Below, one piece after another: positions 1 through 7,658 of a stretch of DNA of 10,459 nucleotides. Position numbers and translations under genes: made by a program. The notes below the pieces were generated by a model. That model had not been told where the DNA came from. It saw only the letters and a program-made list of their open reading frames with translations, and did no database searches. The stretch is taken from NCBI GenBank assembly GCA_903841915.1, contig CAIMKO010000405.1:1-10459 (forward strand), read 5' to 3'. Source of the stretch: an uncultured Chitinophagaceae bacterium (GTDB lineage Bacteria; Bacteroidota; Bacteroidia; Chitinophagales; Chitinophagaceae). Each line of letters starts with the position of its first letter. The first letter of the stretch is position 1.

Positions 1-52
1 AATTGTTTTTTTGATACAGCCCTATTCTTATGAAATTTGTATTTTCGATACC

Positions 53-700
53 ATGCAGATTGAACTGAAACAAATTGTACCGATCCCGCTCCGAGATAAA
101 TTCGCACAGCGCAATTCAGATCTGTGGAATCAAACCGTTCTGTTTCAACATGGCGAATGGGTAAAGATCAAAGCACCCAGCGGCACAGGGAAAACAACAT
201 TCATTCATACTTTATATAAACTTCGTCATGATTATTCAGGGCAGGTTTATTATGATGACCAGGAAATAAAAAACATTAGCGGTGATGCTTTGGCACAGAT
301 CAGGCAGCAAAAAATAAGTATCGTTTTTCAGGATCTTCGTTTATTTCCAAGCCTTACTGCCAGAGAAAATATTGAACTGAAACGTGTGCTGCAAACGCCA
401 TTCTATGAAGCAACCATGATCGATGAAATGGCTGAGAAGTTGGGTGTAACAGCCATTCTGAATCAGCGGGCAGGCTTATGCAGTTACGGCGAACAGCAAC
501 GCATTGCCATTATCCGTTCATTGATTCAACCTTTTGACTGGTTGTTACTGGATGAACCATTTAGCCATTTAGATCAGGATAATATTGTAAAGGCGGCAAC
601 ATTGATCGCAGAAGAATGCAGTAAAAGAAAGGCGGGGTTTATATTGACCGATCTGGATGAAGATGAACATTTCAATTACAGTAGGAGATTACAATTATAA
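53..700 (+). CDS. ABC transporter ATP-binding protein (partner of the downstream FtsX-type permease)
   Basis: A 215-residue ATP-hydrolysing subunit of an ABC transporter, cytoplasmic and membrane-associated through a permease. In order it shows Walker A APSGTGKTT (41-49), Q-loop VFQDLRLFPS (91-100, Q93), signature SYGEQQR (144-150), Walker B WLLLDEPF (163-170, catalytic E168) and D-loop SHLD (171-174). Two features are atypical. The first Walker A glycine is alanine, and at the expected H-loop the sequence reads ILTDLDED, with aspartate where the switch histidine normally stands. The ATG at 53 is chosen over the upstream TTG at 11 because MQIELKQIVPIPL looks like the natural N-terminus of this compact family, and the 14 residues before it resemble no ABC N-terminus. 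The permease follows 97 bp later. This resembles FtsE/LolD-type exporter or mechanotransmission pairs, but nothing seen fixes the substrate. Confidence 0.88.
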   Translation: MQIELKQIVPIPLRDKFAQRNSDLWNQTVLFQHGEWVKIKAPSGTGKTTFIHTLYKLRHDYSGQVYYDDQEIKNISGDALAQIRQQKISIVFQDLRLFPSLTARENIELKRVLQTPFYEATMIDEMAEKLGVTAILNQRAGLCSYGEQQRIAIIRSLIQPFDWLLLDEPFSHLDQDNIVKAATLIAEECSKRKAGFILTDLDEDEHFNYSRRLQL

Positions 701-704
701 ATAG

Positions 705-780
705 GATGTCAACGCTGAGGCACTCGAAGCATGATTTAAATAACGGGTTTTCGTTCATCATGCTTCGAGAGGGTGACATC
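705..780. repeat. REP-like inverted repeat (hairpin) between ATPase and permease genes
   Basis: Two arms face each other. The inner arms of 13 bp (CTCGAAGCATGAT at 723-735 and its exact complement at 757-769) are perfect, and so are outer arms of 7 bp (GATGTCA at 705-711 and TGACATC at 774-780). The loop is 21 nt. The left arm carries 11 extra bases between its two blocks and the right arm only 4, so the right copy looks shortened. The left arm resembles the GTCATGCTGAG...TCGAAGCATGA type of dispersed repeat that I recall from many Bacteroidota genomes. In the transcript it would form a strong hairpin inside an apparent two-gene unit. It lacks a T-run, so transcript stabilisation or attenuation is more likely than full termination. 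Confidence 0.8.
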
Positions 781-797
781 AAATCGACAAAATATAA

Positions 798-1985
798 ATG
801 CTCAATACACTATTAAAAAAACTAATTCAAACTTCCTCCGGCCGCACAAGATTTGTGATGGCCATTATTGGTTTGTCGGTGGCATTACTGCTAATACTTT
901 CTGCAGTGCAGATACAAATTGATTATGATGACCTGCTGCACAGCAAAACCAATCAGGACAGTATTGCCAATTTTTTAGTGCTGAATAAAATTCTCAATAA
1001 TAAGACCTACGGTAGCGCTACTTTTAAAGAAGAAGATCTGAGCAAATTAAAACAACAGCAATTTATAGATGATATCGGCATCCTCACAGCCAGCAGATTT
1101 AAAGCATCTGTACAAAGCAATAGTGATCGGTTTCCCTTTTATACAGATATTTCATTTGAAAGTGTTCCTGCTGAATTCATCGATGTAAACAGCAAGGACT
1201 GGAAATGGAAGGAAGGCGATGATTTTATTCCGATGATCGCACCCAATATGTTTCTGGACATCTATAATTTTCAATTTTCCTTATCTCAAAACTTACCACA
1301 GCTTACACAGGATATTGTGAAGATGATCGTTTTCAAAGTAAATATCAATACCGATAAGGGTACGGTAAGTTTTAGCGGAAGGATCGTTGGTTTCAGCGAC
1401 AGGATCAGCTCTTTATTGGTACCCCAGGAATTCAATGACTGGGCCAATAAGAATTTCAGCAGCACACAAAATGCAAAACCATCAAGGGTTGTGATCAGAA
1501 CAAAAGATCCGGGAAATCCTGTATTAGTGCAGTATTTAAAAGATAACGGCTTAACAACCGATGCGGATAAAACAAGATTTTCCAAATATCGTCAGATCGT
1601 AAATGCTGTTGTAAATGTGAGCTGGATAACCGGTGCAGTCATGTTGCTTTTTGCATTATTGGTCTTTACATTATTCATTCAATTGACCATTGCTTCCTGT
1701 AAAGAAGAGATTCAATTACTCATAACATTGGGCGCATCTCCAAAGCAATTGCAAAGATTTTTGATGAAACAATTCTTCCCTTCCAATATCATCATCATTA
1801 TTATTTCGCTTATTGCCATCACGGCCTTACAATTCGAAGTGCATCAGTTATTGCAGGAACAAAATATTTTCGTTAGAGAATTCACTTCTTATTACACATT
1901 TGCAACTGCGCTGCTCATCCTGCTTGTTTTATGGTTTGTTAATTATAATACTATCCGTAAATACATTGCTGTGCAGGATAAATAG
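798..1985 (+). CDS. FtsX-like / MacB-type ABC transporter permease
   Basis: A 395-residue inner-membrane protein with the four-helix FtsX layout. One N-terminal transmembrane segment (about 19-38) is followed by a large extracytoplasmic domain (about 40-267), then three C-terminal segments (about 268-298, 328-345 and 365-383). Between the second and third helices lies the cytoplasmic stretch IQLLITLGASPKQLQRFLMK (305-324), which matches the 'LGAs..qi...f' loop by which FtsX-family permeases contact their ATPase. The ATG start gives a basic N-terminus (LLKKLIQ) before the first helix. The ATPase gene lies just upstream on the same strand, so the two very likely form one complex. The substrate is unknown, and the periplasmic domain has no motif I recognise. 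True cell-division FtsX is an alternative, but nothing here proves it. Confidence 0.85.
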   Translation: MLNTLLKKLIQTSSGRTRFVMAIIGLSVALLLILSAVQIQIDYDDLLHSKTNQDSIANFLVLNKILNNKTYGSATFKEEDLSKLKQQQFIDDIGILTASRFKASVQSNSDRFPFYTDISFESVPAEFIDVNSKDWKWKEGDDFIPMIAPNMFLDIYNFQFSLSQNLPQLTQDIVKMIVFKVNINTDKGTVSFSGRIVGFSDRISSLLVPQEFNDWANKNFSSTQNAKPSRVVIRTKDPGNPVLVQYLKDNGLTTDADKTRFSKYRQIVNAVVNVSWITGAVMLLFALLVFTLFIQLTIASCKEEIQLLITLGASPKQLQRFLMKQFFPSNIIIIIISLIAITALQFEVHQLLQEQNIFVREFTSYYTFATALLILLVLWFVNYNTIRKYIAVQDK

Positions 1986-2003
1986 ATTCCTGTAAATTTG
2001 GCT

Positions 2004-4349
2004 ATGTTGTCAATGGTGAAATGTAAAAAGTCAAAAGTCAAGAATAACACTGCAAAAAAGTTCGCAGTCATAATAATCATTGTTCTATTCACCTTTCACC
2101 TTTCACCTTTCACCGCTCTTGCTCAACCTCCTATCGGTTACTGGCGCGAACATCTGAATTATCAAAACACGATACAGGTTTTGAAGGGAGATAAAATTTA
2201 TTGTGCCACACAAACCAATCTCTTTAGTGTTGATGCCGGCAATGAAATTGAACGATACAGCAAGATAACCGGACTCAATGAAATAGGTGTGAGTTGCATT
2301 GGCTGGGATGACCTTACACAACAACTAGTGATCGCATACAATAACAGCGGGCTAGATCTGCTGAAAGAAGGTATTGTTCAAAATATCAGTGCTGTTAAGA
2401 GAAGTACGATCAGTGGCAATAAAAGTATCTATAGTATTTTTTGCAGAGGTGGGCTTGCATATTTGTCCAGTGGCTTAGGCATTATCGTTGCAGATCTGAA
2501 TAAATTTGAGATCAAAGACACATGGTTTATCGGCAGTACCGGAAATCAGATAAAAGTATATGCTACCACTACTGACGGCACTTATTTTTATGCAGCAACG
2601 GATGAAGGTTTAAAAAGAGCAGCTGTCAATTCAAATAATCTGGCTGACTATAAGAATTGGCTCAATCTCAGCGGCAGTAATGGTTTGAATACCGGTGCCG
2701 TTAAGAATATTTTATTTGCCAACAGTAAAGTGATCGCTAATAAAAATGATTCACTTTTTATTTTAAACAATAACAACTGGACTTTATTGTATGCCGATGC
2801 TGTATGGCCGATCGTCAATACAAATGCATCTTCTAATAATCTTACTGTTTGTCAGAGAACAACAACAGGCGCAAGCAGAGTGATCGAATTAGACGTTACA
2901 GGAAAAATTCTCAAAACACTTGCACAAGCAGCTGTTATTTCTTTTCCGCAAAATGCATGGATCGATAACAGCACAATTTGGGTGGCTGACCTCTATGGAG
3001 GTTTATCCAATTTTTCTTCTACTGTTCAGCGATATATTCCAAACGGTCCTTTGGGATCAGCATCGGGTGAAATGCTTTTTCAAAATAATGTTTTATACGC
3101 AGCAGCGGGAACAGTTGATGCTGCATGGAATTATACCTACAACCGCAATGGGGTATATTCATTCAGCAATGATGTGTGGGATGATAAAGGTTATTACAAT
3201 ACTGCTGCATTAGATTCCGTTCTGGATTTTATTACACTGGCCGCTGATCCGCGTGACCAAAGCGTTTGGGAGGGAAGTTACGGGGGCGGTTTAGTAAATA
3301 TCAATTCAGATAAGATCAAGATCTATAAACAAAATTATTTGCAGCCTGCCATTGGTGATATAACGAGTTATCGCGTTAGCGGATTGGCTTTCGATCAAAA
3401 CAATAATTTATGGATCAGTAATTATGCAGCAGCACAGGACTTAAAAGTTTTAAAAGCTGACGGAACATGGAAAAGCTTTACCATCCCGTTCACGCATACA
3501 GAAAATGCATTGAGTCAGATCGTTATTGACGATGCCAATCAATTGTGGATGGTGAGCCCGAGAAATAATGGTGTGTTCTGTTATAATTACGGCAGCAGTA
3601 TTGATGCAACAAGCGATGATCAATGGAAATATTTTCAAACAGGGATCGGCACCGGAAACTTACCCAGCAATAATGTGTACTGTTTGGCAAAAGATAAAAA
3701 TGGATTTATCTGGGTAGGAACCGATCATGGTATTGCGGTAGTTCAATGTGCGAGTTCTGTTTTTCAGCAAAAATGTGATGCTATTTTACCCATCATTAAA
3801 CAGGATCAGTTTTCAGGATATTTATTTCAGAACGAAACCGTTCAATCCATTGCCGTTGATGGCGCCAACAGAAAATGGGTGGGTACAAAAAACGGACTAT
3901 GGTTGGTTTCTGCAGAGGGCAACAAGATCCTTTACAATTTTACAGCAGATAATTCTCCCTTATTGGATAATGATGTAAAAAAATTAAGCATCGATCCGCA
4001 AACAGGCGAAGTATTCATAGCAACTTTCACGGGCATTTGCAGTTTTAGAAGTACGGCAACCGAAGGCGGCGAAACAAATAGCAATGTTTTGGTGTTTCCC
4101 AATCCCGTTCCGCCGAATTATAACGGAACGATCGCCATTCGCGGATTGGCTGAAAATAGTCTTGTAAAGATCGCAGAACTGAACGGTAGATTGGTTTACC
4201 AAACAAGGGCTTTGGGTGGACAAGCTGTCTGGGATGGAAAAAATTACAATGGCACGAAAGCCTTATCGGGTGTGTACCTGGTGATCGTTAGAAATGATGA
4301 TGGCAGCGAAAGAATGGTAACTAAGATCGTTTTTGTAGGAGGAAGATAA
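2004..4349 (+). CDS. porZ: PorZ-like type IX secretion system beta-propeller protein with C-terminal sorting domain
   Basis: About 781 residues, close to the size of known PorZ proteins. An N-terminal signal peptide ends around TALAQ (residue 40). The following region (GYWREH, KITGLNEIGVSCIG, GNKSIYSI, GGLAYLSSGLGIIVADL) matches what I know of the PorZ N-terminal propeller. Later blades of the two-component-regulator propeller type appear as LWISNY (about 469), LWMVSPRNNG (513), IWVGTDHGI (568) and KWVGTKNGLW (623). The last 88 residues, from NVLVFPNPV, are a type IX sorting domain with SGVYLVIV near the end. In the known system PorZ sits at the outer surface with PorU, PorV and PorQ, and in Porphyromonas it binds the A-LPS used to anchor cargo. 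Start choices are ATG 2004 or ATG 2013; a TTG at 1998 is less likely. It starts 18 bp after the permease stop. The signal peptide is built largely from heptamer repeats. Confidence 0.82.
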   Translation: MLSMVKCKKSKVKNNTAKKFAVIIIIVLFTFHLSPFTALAQPPIGYWREHLNYQNTIQVLKGDKIYCATQTNLFSVDAGNEIERYSKITGLNEIGVSCIGWDDLTQQLVIAYNNSGLDLLKEGIVQNISAVKRSTISGNKSIYSIFCRGGLAYLSSGLGIIVADLNKFEIKDTWFIGSTGNQIKVYATTTDGTYFYAATDEGLKRAAVNSNNLADYKNWLNLSGSNGLNTGAVKNILFANSKVIANKNDSLFILNNNNWTLLYADAVWPIVNTNASSNNLTVCQRTTTGASRVIELDVTGKILKTLAQAAVISFPQNAWIDNSTIWVADLYGGLSNFSSTVQRYIPNGPLGSASGEMLFQNNVLYAAAGTVDAAWNYTYNRNGVYSFSNDVWDDKGYYNTAALDSVLDFITLAADPRDQSVWEGSYGGGLVNINSDKIKIYKQNYLQPAIGDITSYRVSGLAFDQNNNLWISNYAAAQDLKVLKADGTWKSFTIPFTHTENALSQIVIDDANQLWMVSPRNNGVFCYNYGSSIDATSDDQWKYFQTGIGTGNLPSNNVYCLAKDKNGFIWVGTDHGIAVVQCASSVFQQKCDAILPIIKQDQFSGYLFQNETVQSIAVDGANRKWVGTKNGLWLVSAEGNKILYNFTADNSPLLDNDVKKLSIDPQTGEVFIATFTGICSFRSTATEGGETNSNVLVFPNPVPPNYNGTIAIRGLAENSLVKIAELNGRLVYQTRALGGQAVWDGKNYNGTKALSGVYLVIVRNDDGSERMVTKIVFVGGR
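2016..2043 (+). repeat. Heptamer array, left arm, in the porZ signal-peptide region
   Basis: Four consecutive 7-bp units, GTGAAAT, GTAAAAA, GTCAAAA and GTCAAGA, begin directly after the ATG at 2013-2015. They encode most of the basic N-region of the PorZ signal peptide (KCKKSKVK). The units share the pattern GTNAANN. A second array in the opposite orientation lies 43 bp downstream. Confidence 0.6.
2087..2114 (-). repeat. Heptamer array, right arm, in the porZ signal-peptide region
   Basis: Four consecutive 7-bp units, ATTCACC then TTTCACC three times, three of them identical. Read on the minus strand they are GGTGAAA-type units, the same class as GGTGAAAT at 2015-2022, so the two arrays form an imperfect inverted pair. 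Translated in the gene's frame they give FTFHLSPFT, the end of the hydrophobic core of the signal peptide. Confidence 0.7.
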
Positions 4350-4379
4350 TGTGTAGCTTAAATTTTAATTCAAACTTTA

Positions 4380-4655
4380 ATGACATTGCATTTTCTCCAT
4401 AATTTATCAGGATACGCTATTATCCTTTTTTTGCTAGGCAAGGTCATACTCCATTACAGCCTTGACCATTTGCATGACAGAAGTATCGGTTTAAGTTCAA
4501 TACTTTTGATGCCTCGCCATTATTTAAGTCTGTATACTACAACTGTAAATAGTGCGTATCAAATATTAAAATACCTGTGTAATGTCCTGCTAATACTTAC
4601 CTGCATTTCTTTGGCGATAAATATTATTGTTGGCTTACTTATTTATAGTTCATAA
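4380..4655 (+). CDS. Small hypothetical membrane protein
   Basis: 91 residues that I do not recognise. It has an ATG start 30 bp after the porZ stop, on the same strand. Two hydrophobic segments are visible, about 11-26 (GYAIILFLLGKVILHY) and about 64-88, separated by a polar, histidine-containing loop (SLDHLHDRSIG and MPRHYLSLY). No signal-peptide cleavage site is evident, so it is probably an integral inner-membrane protein with two helices. It is the last gene of the rightward block and ends next to a hairpin. Its reality rests on being the longest open frame in an otherwise empty gap, its coherent two-helix pattern, and its co-direction with porZ. No function can be assigned. Confidence 0.5.
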   Translation: MTLHFLHNLSGYAIILFLLGKVILHYSLDHLHDRSIGLSSILLMPRHYLSLYTTTVNSAYQILKYLCNVLLILTCISLAINIIVGLLIYSS

Positions 4656-4681
4656 TGAAATAAACTAAATACATTATTTCA
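4656..4681. terminator. Possible bidirectional terminator hairpin between convergent genes
   Basis: TGAAATAA (4656-4663) and TTATTTCA (4674-4681) are perfect 8-bp complements around a 10-nt loop. They lie in the 39-bp gap between the small membrane protein stop and the convergent peptidase stop. The stem is AT-rich and weak, and neither flank has a long T-run, so the call rests mostly on position. Confidence 0.35.
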
Positions 4682-4694
4682 GTTTAGCAAAAGA

Positions 4695-6173
4695 TCATCT
4701 TTCCAATTTAAATCCGGGATCTATTTTAGGTCGCTGAGCAATATTAGCAACCTGCCATCCTGTTAAATACATCCAATCAGTCATTCGTTTCAGCTTTGGA
4801 TAATTGATGTGGTTGGCTTTATCCATTGGCGTATGATATTCGTTGTGCAATACGGTCGTATAAAAAATAGCGGGAATTCCTAAACGTGCATAAGGCAAAT
4901 GATCGCTACGAAAATAGAATCCTTCTACATGCGTTGTTTTGTCCCATAAGGTATCGAGCAAAAATTTAGGTCCTTGTTTATTAGCTGCCATGGCAATATT
5001 TACCAGATCGGTTGAATTGCGGTGTGGTGACTGCGACCCCAATAAGGATGCACTATCCGGATCATTTCTTCCGATCATATCCCCATTTAAAACGGCTACA
5101 ATAGATTCCTTGGGAACAGTTGGATGCGATGCATACCATTTAGAACCGAGCAACCCTCTTTCTTCTGCACCATGCCAAACAAATAAGGCAGAACGCTTGC
5201 CGGGATGTTGATGAAATGCCCTTGCAATAGCCAGCAATGCAACACTGGTACTTGCATTATCATCTGCACCATTATAAATAGAATCTGTTCCATACAATTG
5301 ACGAATACCATCATGATCCTGATGTCCGCTGAATAAAACGTATTCTTTTTTTAATACAGGATCCGTTCCTTCAATTACACCGATAATATTTACGGAAGGA
5401 TATTCAAAATGTTCAACATTGATCAAAGCCTCTAATTGCAATCCTTGCCGTTGAATAAACAGCAGTTCGTTATTATGCAACCAAATTACAGGAGCTTTAG
5501 CGGTTACTTTTTCGTTGGGTCCGCCTGCAATATCATATAAACCTCTTGTCACTTGTGGTAAAATATGAGACCAACTTTTTTCAGCAAGACCGTCTGCAAT
5601 AAAAATAACAGCAGTGGCACCTTTAGCTGTTAGGTCGGCATAAAATTTTCTCAACACGGATACCGGATATCTTCTTTCTGCCAATGATACATTCAGATTA
5701 ATTCCTTCAGGTGAAGCCAGAATAGCTACTGCTTTCCCTTTAATATCAGCCTTCTCTATCTCGGCTTTGGTTCCTTTTCCCAAAAAGACAATTTGCGCAG
5801 AAACTTTAGCAGGAGCAGTTTGTGCAATTAAAACATCTTTCCATAATTCAAAAGACCGATCACCTATTTTGATGCTGCTGTTAGCCGCAACCCTGTTTCT
5901 CCACATGGAATAAAATTGAAAATAAGTTCCATCATCACCGACAGGTTTTAATCCGACTGTTCTTAATTTATTTTCCAACCACAAGGATACTTTTAATTCA
6001 TCCAAAGTGCCGGCCTCTCTTCCTCTGAAATGATCGTCTGCCATTTCGTACAGGTCTTTTTTCAGGTCTGCTTCTTTGATTGCAGATAATGCATTGCTTT
6101 TATTCTGAGAGAAAGTTGAGACAACACTTATTGTTGAAACAATTAAAACTACAATGCTTTTATACAGTTTCAT
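4695..6173 (-). CDS. Secreted M28-family zinc metallopeptidase (aminopeptidase type)
   Basis: 492 residues with a signal peptide (MKLYKSIVVLIVSTISVVST, cleavage near TFSQ at about 20-23), so exported to the periplasm or beyond. Residues about 115-255 look like a PA-type insert. The M28 catalytic core follows with all expected zinc motifs: SGHQDHDG (282-289, H284), YNGADDNAS (300-308, the Asp pair), GAEERGLLGS (335-344, catalytic and metal-binding Glu pair), LNGDMIGR (362-369, D365) and HNEYHTPMD (443-451, H447). FYFRSDHLPYARLGIPAIF (419-437) is the usual substrate-side segment. The family removes N-terminal residues from peptides using two zinc ions, and the exact specificity cannot be read here. 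It lies 86 bp downstream of argH on the same strand, with a likely terminator between, so it is probably not part of the arginine operon. No C-terminal sorting domain is seen. Confidence 0.9.
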   Translation of the reverse strand: MKLYKSIVVLIVSTISVVSTFSQNKSNALSAIKEADLKKDLYEMADDHFRGREAGTLDELKVSLWLENKLRTVGLKPVGDDGTYFQFYSMWRNRVAANSSIKIGDRSFELWKDVLIAQTAPAKVSAQIVFLGKGTKAEIEKADIKGKAVAILASPEGINLNVSLAERRYPVSVLRKFYADLTAKGATAVIFIADGLAEKSWSHILPQVTRGLYDIAGGPNEKVTAKAPVIWLHNNELLFIQRQGLQLEALINVEHFEYPSVNIIGVIEGTDPVLKKEYVLFSGHQDHDGIRQLYGTDSIYNGADDNASTSVALLAIARAFHQHPGKRSALFVWHGAEERGLLGSKWYASHPTVPKESIVAVLNGDMIGRNDPDSASLLGSQSPHRNSTDLVNIAMAANKQGPKFLLDTLWDKTTHVEGFYFRSDHLPYARLGIPAIFYTTVLHNEYHTPMDKANHINYPKLKRMTDWMYLTGWQVANIAQRPKIDPGFKLER

Positions 6174-6206
6174 GTTGGAGATTTTGGTAGTGAATAGCTA
6201 AAATAC

Positions 6207-6231
6207 AAAACTCCACCATGCGGCAGAGTTT
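6207..6231 (-). terminator. Probable rho-independent terminator downstream of argH
   Basis: On the minus strand, AAACTC and GAGTTT (6226-6231 and 6208-6213) pair as a 6-bp stem. A 2x2 internal mismatch follows, then a CC/GG top pairing around a tetraloop, and the downstream side is T-rich (TTTTGTATTTT). It lies 29 bases after the argH stop and before the M28 peptidase start, which suggests that the arginine transcript ends here. Confidence 0.5.
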
Positions 6232-6259
6232 AATTTACAAATTCGTTTTCCGAAATATT

Positions 6260-7591
6260 TTAAGTTAATAACTTTTCGATGGCAACATGTACTTTTTTAA
6301 AATCGAATGAATTAAGGTTTTGCTGCATCATGGCTTCAATATTTTCGTTGCAGAGATTGCCGATACTTCCTTCGTGGGTATGATTTACTTCAGTTGAATA
6401 AGTGAATTTCCCTGCTTCAATATCCAATCCAATTTTTTTATACGCATCTCTGAAAGGCATACCCTGCAATACCAGCTTGTTCACTTCTTCCACACTAAAT
6501 ATGTATTTATACTTTTCGTCTGCAACAATATTTTCTTTTACAGAAATATTGCTGAGCATCAAGGCTGCCATCTGCAGGCAATCCTTCAATGTTTTGAATG
6601 CCGGGAATAAATGTTCTTTTAATAGTTGCAGGTCGCGATGATAACCTGAAGGCAGGTTGGTAGTCATCATGGTGATCTCATTCGGCAATGCTTTTATGCT
6701 GTTGCATTTAGAACGAATAAGTTCAAACACATCAGGGTTCTTTTTGTGCGGCATGATGCTGCTGCCTGTTGTTAATTCAGTAGGGAAAGAAACAAAATCA
6801 AAATTCTGATTCAAATACAAACACATGTCCATGCTCAATCTTGCCAATGTATCAGCAAGATTTGCCAATGCCTGTGCAGTAATACGTTCTGCTTTGCCAC
6901 GACCCATTTGCGCATAAACCACATTATAATTGAGATCGGCGAAACCTAATAACTGTGTAGTGAATGTTCTGTTGATAGGAAACGAAGAACCATAACCGGC
7001 GGCACTTCCCAGTGGATTCTTATTAACTACTTTATATGCTGATTGCAATACGGTAACATCATCTACCAAGCTTTCCGCATACGCCCCAAACCATAAACCA
7101 AAGGATGAGGGCATAGCCAATTGCAAATGTGTATAGCCCGGCAATAAATGAGTTTTATATTTTTCGCTTTGACCAATGAGTAATTGAAAGAAGGGTTGAA
7201 TCTCATTCACCAATTCTTCAATTTCATTTCTTAAAAACAATTTTACGTCTACTAAAACCTGGTCGTTACGACTTCTGGCGCTGTGTATCTTTTTACCAAT
7301 GTCACCAAGCTTTTTGGTAAGCAGCAATTCAACCTGCGAGTGAATATCCTCTACGTCATCTTGCAAATGAAAATCGCCTTTTTTAATCTGCTGGTAAATA
7401 TTTTTTAGTTCGACTTTTAAAACTTTTAAATCTTCTTGGGTCAATAATCCAACAGACTGCAGCATAGTGGTATGTGCCAATGATCCTAATACATCAAAAG
7501 CAGCCAGATACATATCCATTTCCCTGTCGTTCCCAACTGTGAACTGTTCTACTTCTTTTAATGAGGCTTTATCTTTTTGCCAGAGTTTCAT
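6260..7591 (-). CDS. argH: Argininosuccinate lyase
   Basis: 443 residues, a normal length for the family. It splits argininosuccinate into arginine and fumarate, the last step of arginine synthesis, in the cytoplasm as a homotetramer. Family motifs visible are NDREMD (21-26), HSARSRNDQV (103-112), GYTHLQLAMP (152-161, with the catalytic histidine H155) and the fumarase/lyase signature GSSIMPHKKNP (276-286), whose serine (S277/S278) acts as catalytic acid or base. The ATG at 7591 gives MKLWQKD, a typical start for this enzyme. In transcription order it follows argE and the broken four-helix-bundle gene. The heptamer array at 7596-7658 begins only four bases upstream of its start codon, so that array forms its translation-initiation leader. 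Confidence 0.96.
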   Translation of the reverse strand: MKLWQKDKASLKEVEQFTVGNDREMDMYLAAFDVLGSLAHTTMLQSVGLLTQEDLKVLKVELKNIYQQIKKGDFHLQDDVEDIHSQVELLLTKKLGDIGKKIHSARSRNDQVLVDVKLFLRNEIEELVNEIQPFFQLLIGQSEKYKTHLLPGYTHLQLAMPSSFGLWFGAYAESLVDDVTVLQSAYKVVNKNPLGSAAGYGSSFPINRTFTTQLLGFADLNYNVVYAQMGRGKAERITAQALANLADTLARLSMDMCLYLNQNFDFVSFPTELTTGSSIMPHKKNPDVFELIRSKCNSIKALPNEITMMTTNLPSGYHRDLQLLKEHLFPAFKTLKDCLQMAALMLSNISVKENIVADEKYKYIFSVEEVNKLVLQGMPFRDAYKKIGLDIEAGKFTYSTEVNHTHEGSIGNLCNENIEAMMQQNLNSFDFKKVHVAIEKLLT

Positions 7592-7595
7592 ATCA

Positions 7596-7658
7596 GTTTC
7601 AGGTTACTGGTTACAAGTTGCAGGAATTGCGTTACTTGTTTCCGGTTTCGGGTTGAGG
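7596..7658 (+). repeat. Nine-unit degenerate heptamer array, argH side of the four-helix-bundle module
   Basis: The plus strand divides without gaps into nine 7-bp units: GTTTCAG, GTTACTG, GTTACAA, GTTGCAG, GAATTGC, GTTACTT, GTTTCCG, GTTTCGG, GTTGAGG. Eight of the nine start with GTT. It covers the whole argE-side leader of argH and the last eight codons and stop of the four-helix-bundle frame (PQPETGNK then TAA at 7632-7634). It is inverted relative to the array at 8068-8095. Confidence 0.75.

Noticed and set aside
1286..1585. Minus-strand 99-codon open frame inside the permease gene
   Set aside because: It lies wholly antisense to a well-supported permease frame, has no recognisable domain and reads as a low-complexity shadow.
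1992..1999. TAAATTTG as a -7 promoter element for porZ
   Set aside because: It fits TAnnTTTG, but the nearest upstream TTG is about 24 bp away and the transcript would begin at or after the ATG at 2004. It is not convincing enough to annotate.
6174..6206. Own promoter for the M28 peptidase
   Set aside because: TATTTTAG-like sequence is present on the minus strand but without a well-spaced -33 element, and it overlaps the T-rich tail of the probable argH terminator.
7596..7658. CRISPR array
   Set aside because: The units are only 7 bp with no spacers between them and are degenerate. No long direct repeats or cas genes are present.
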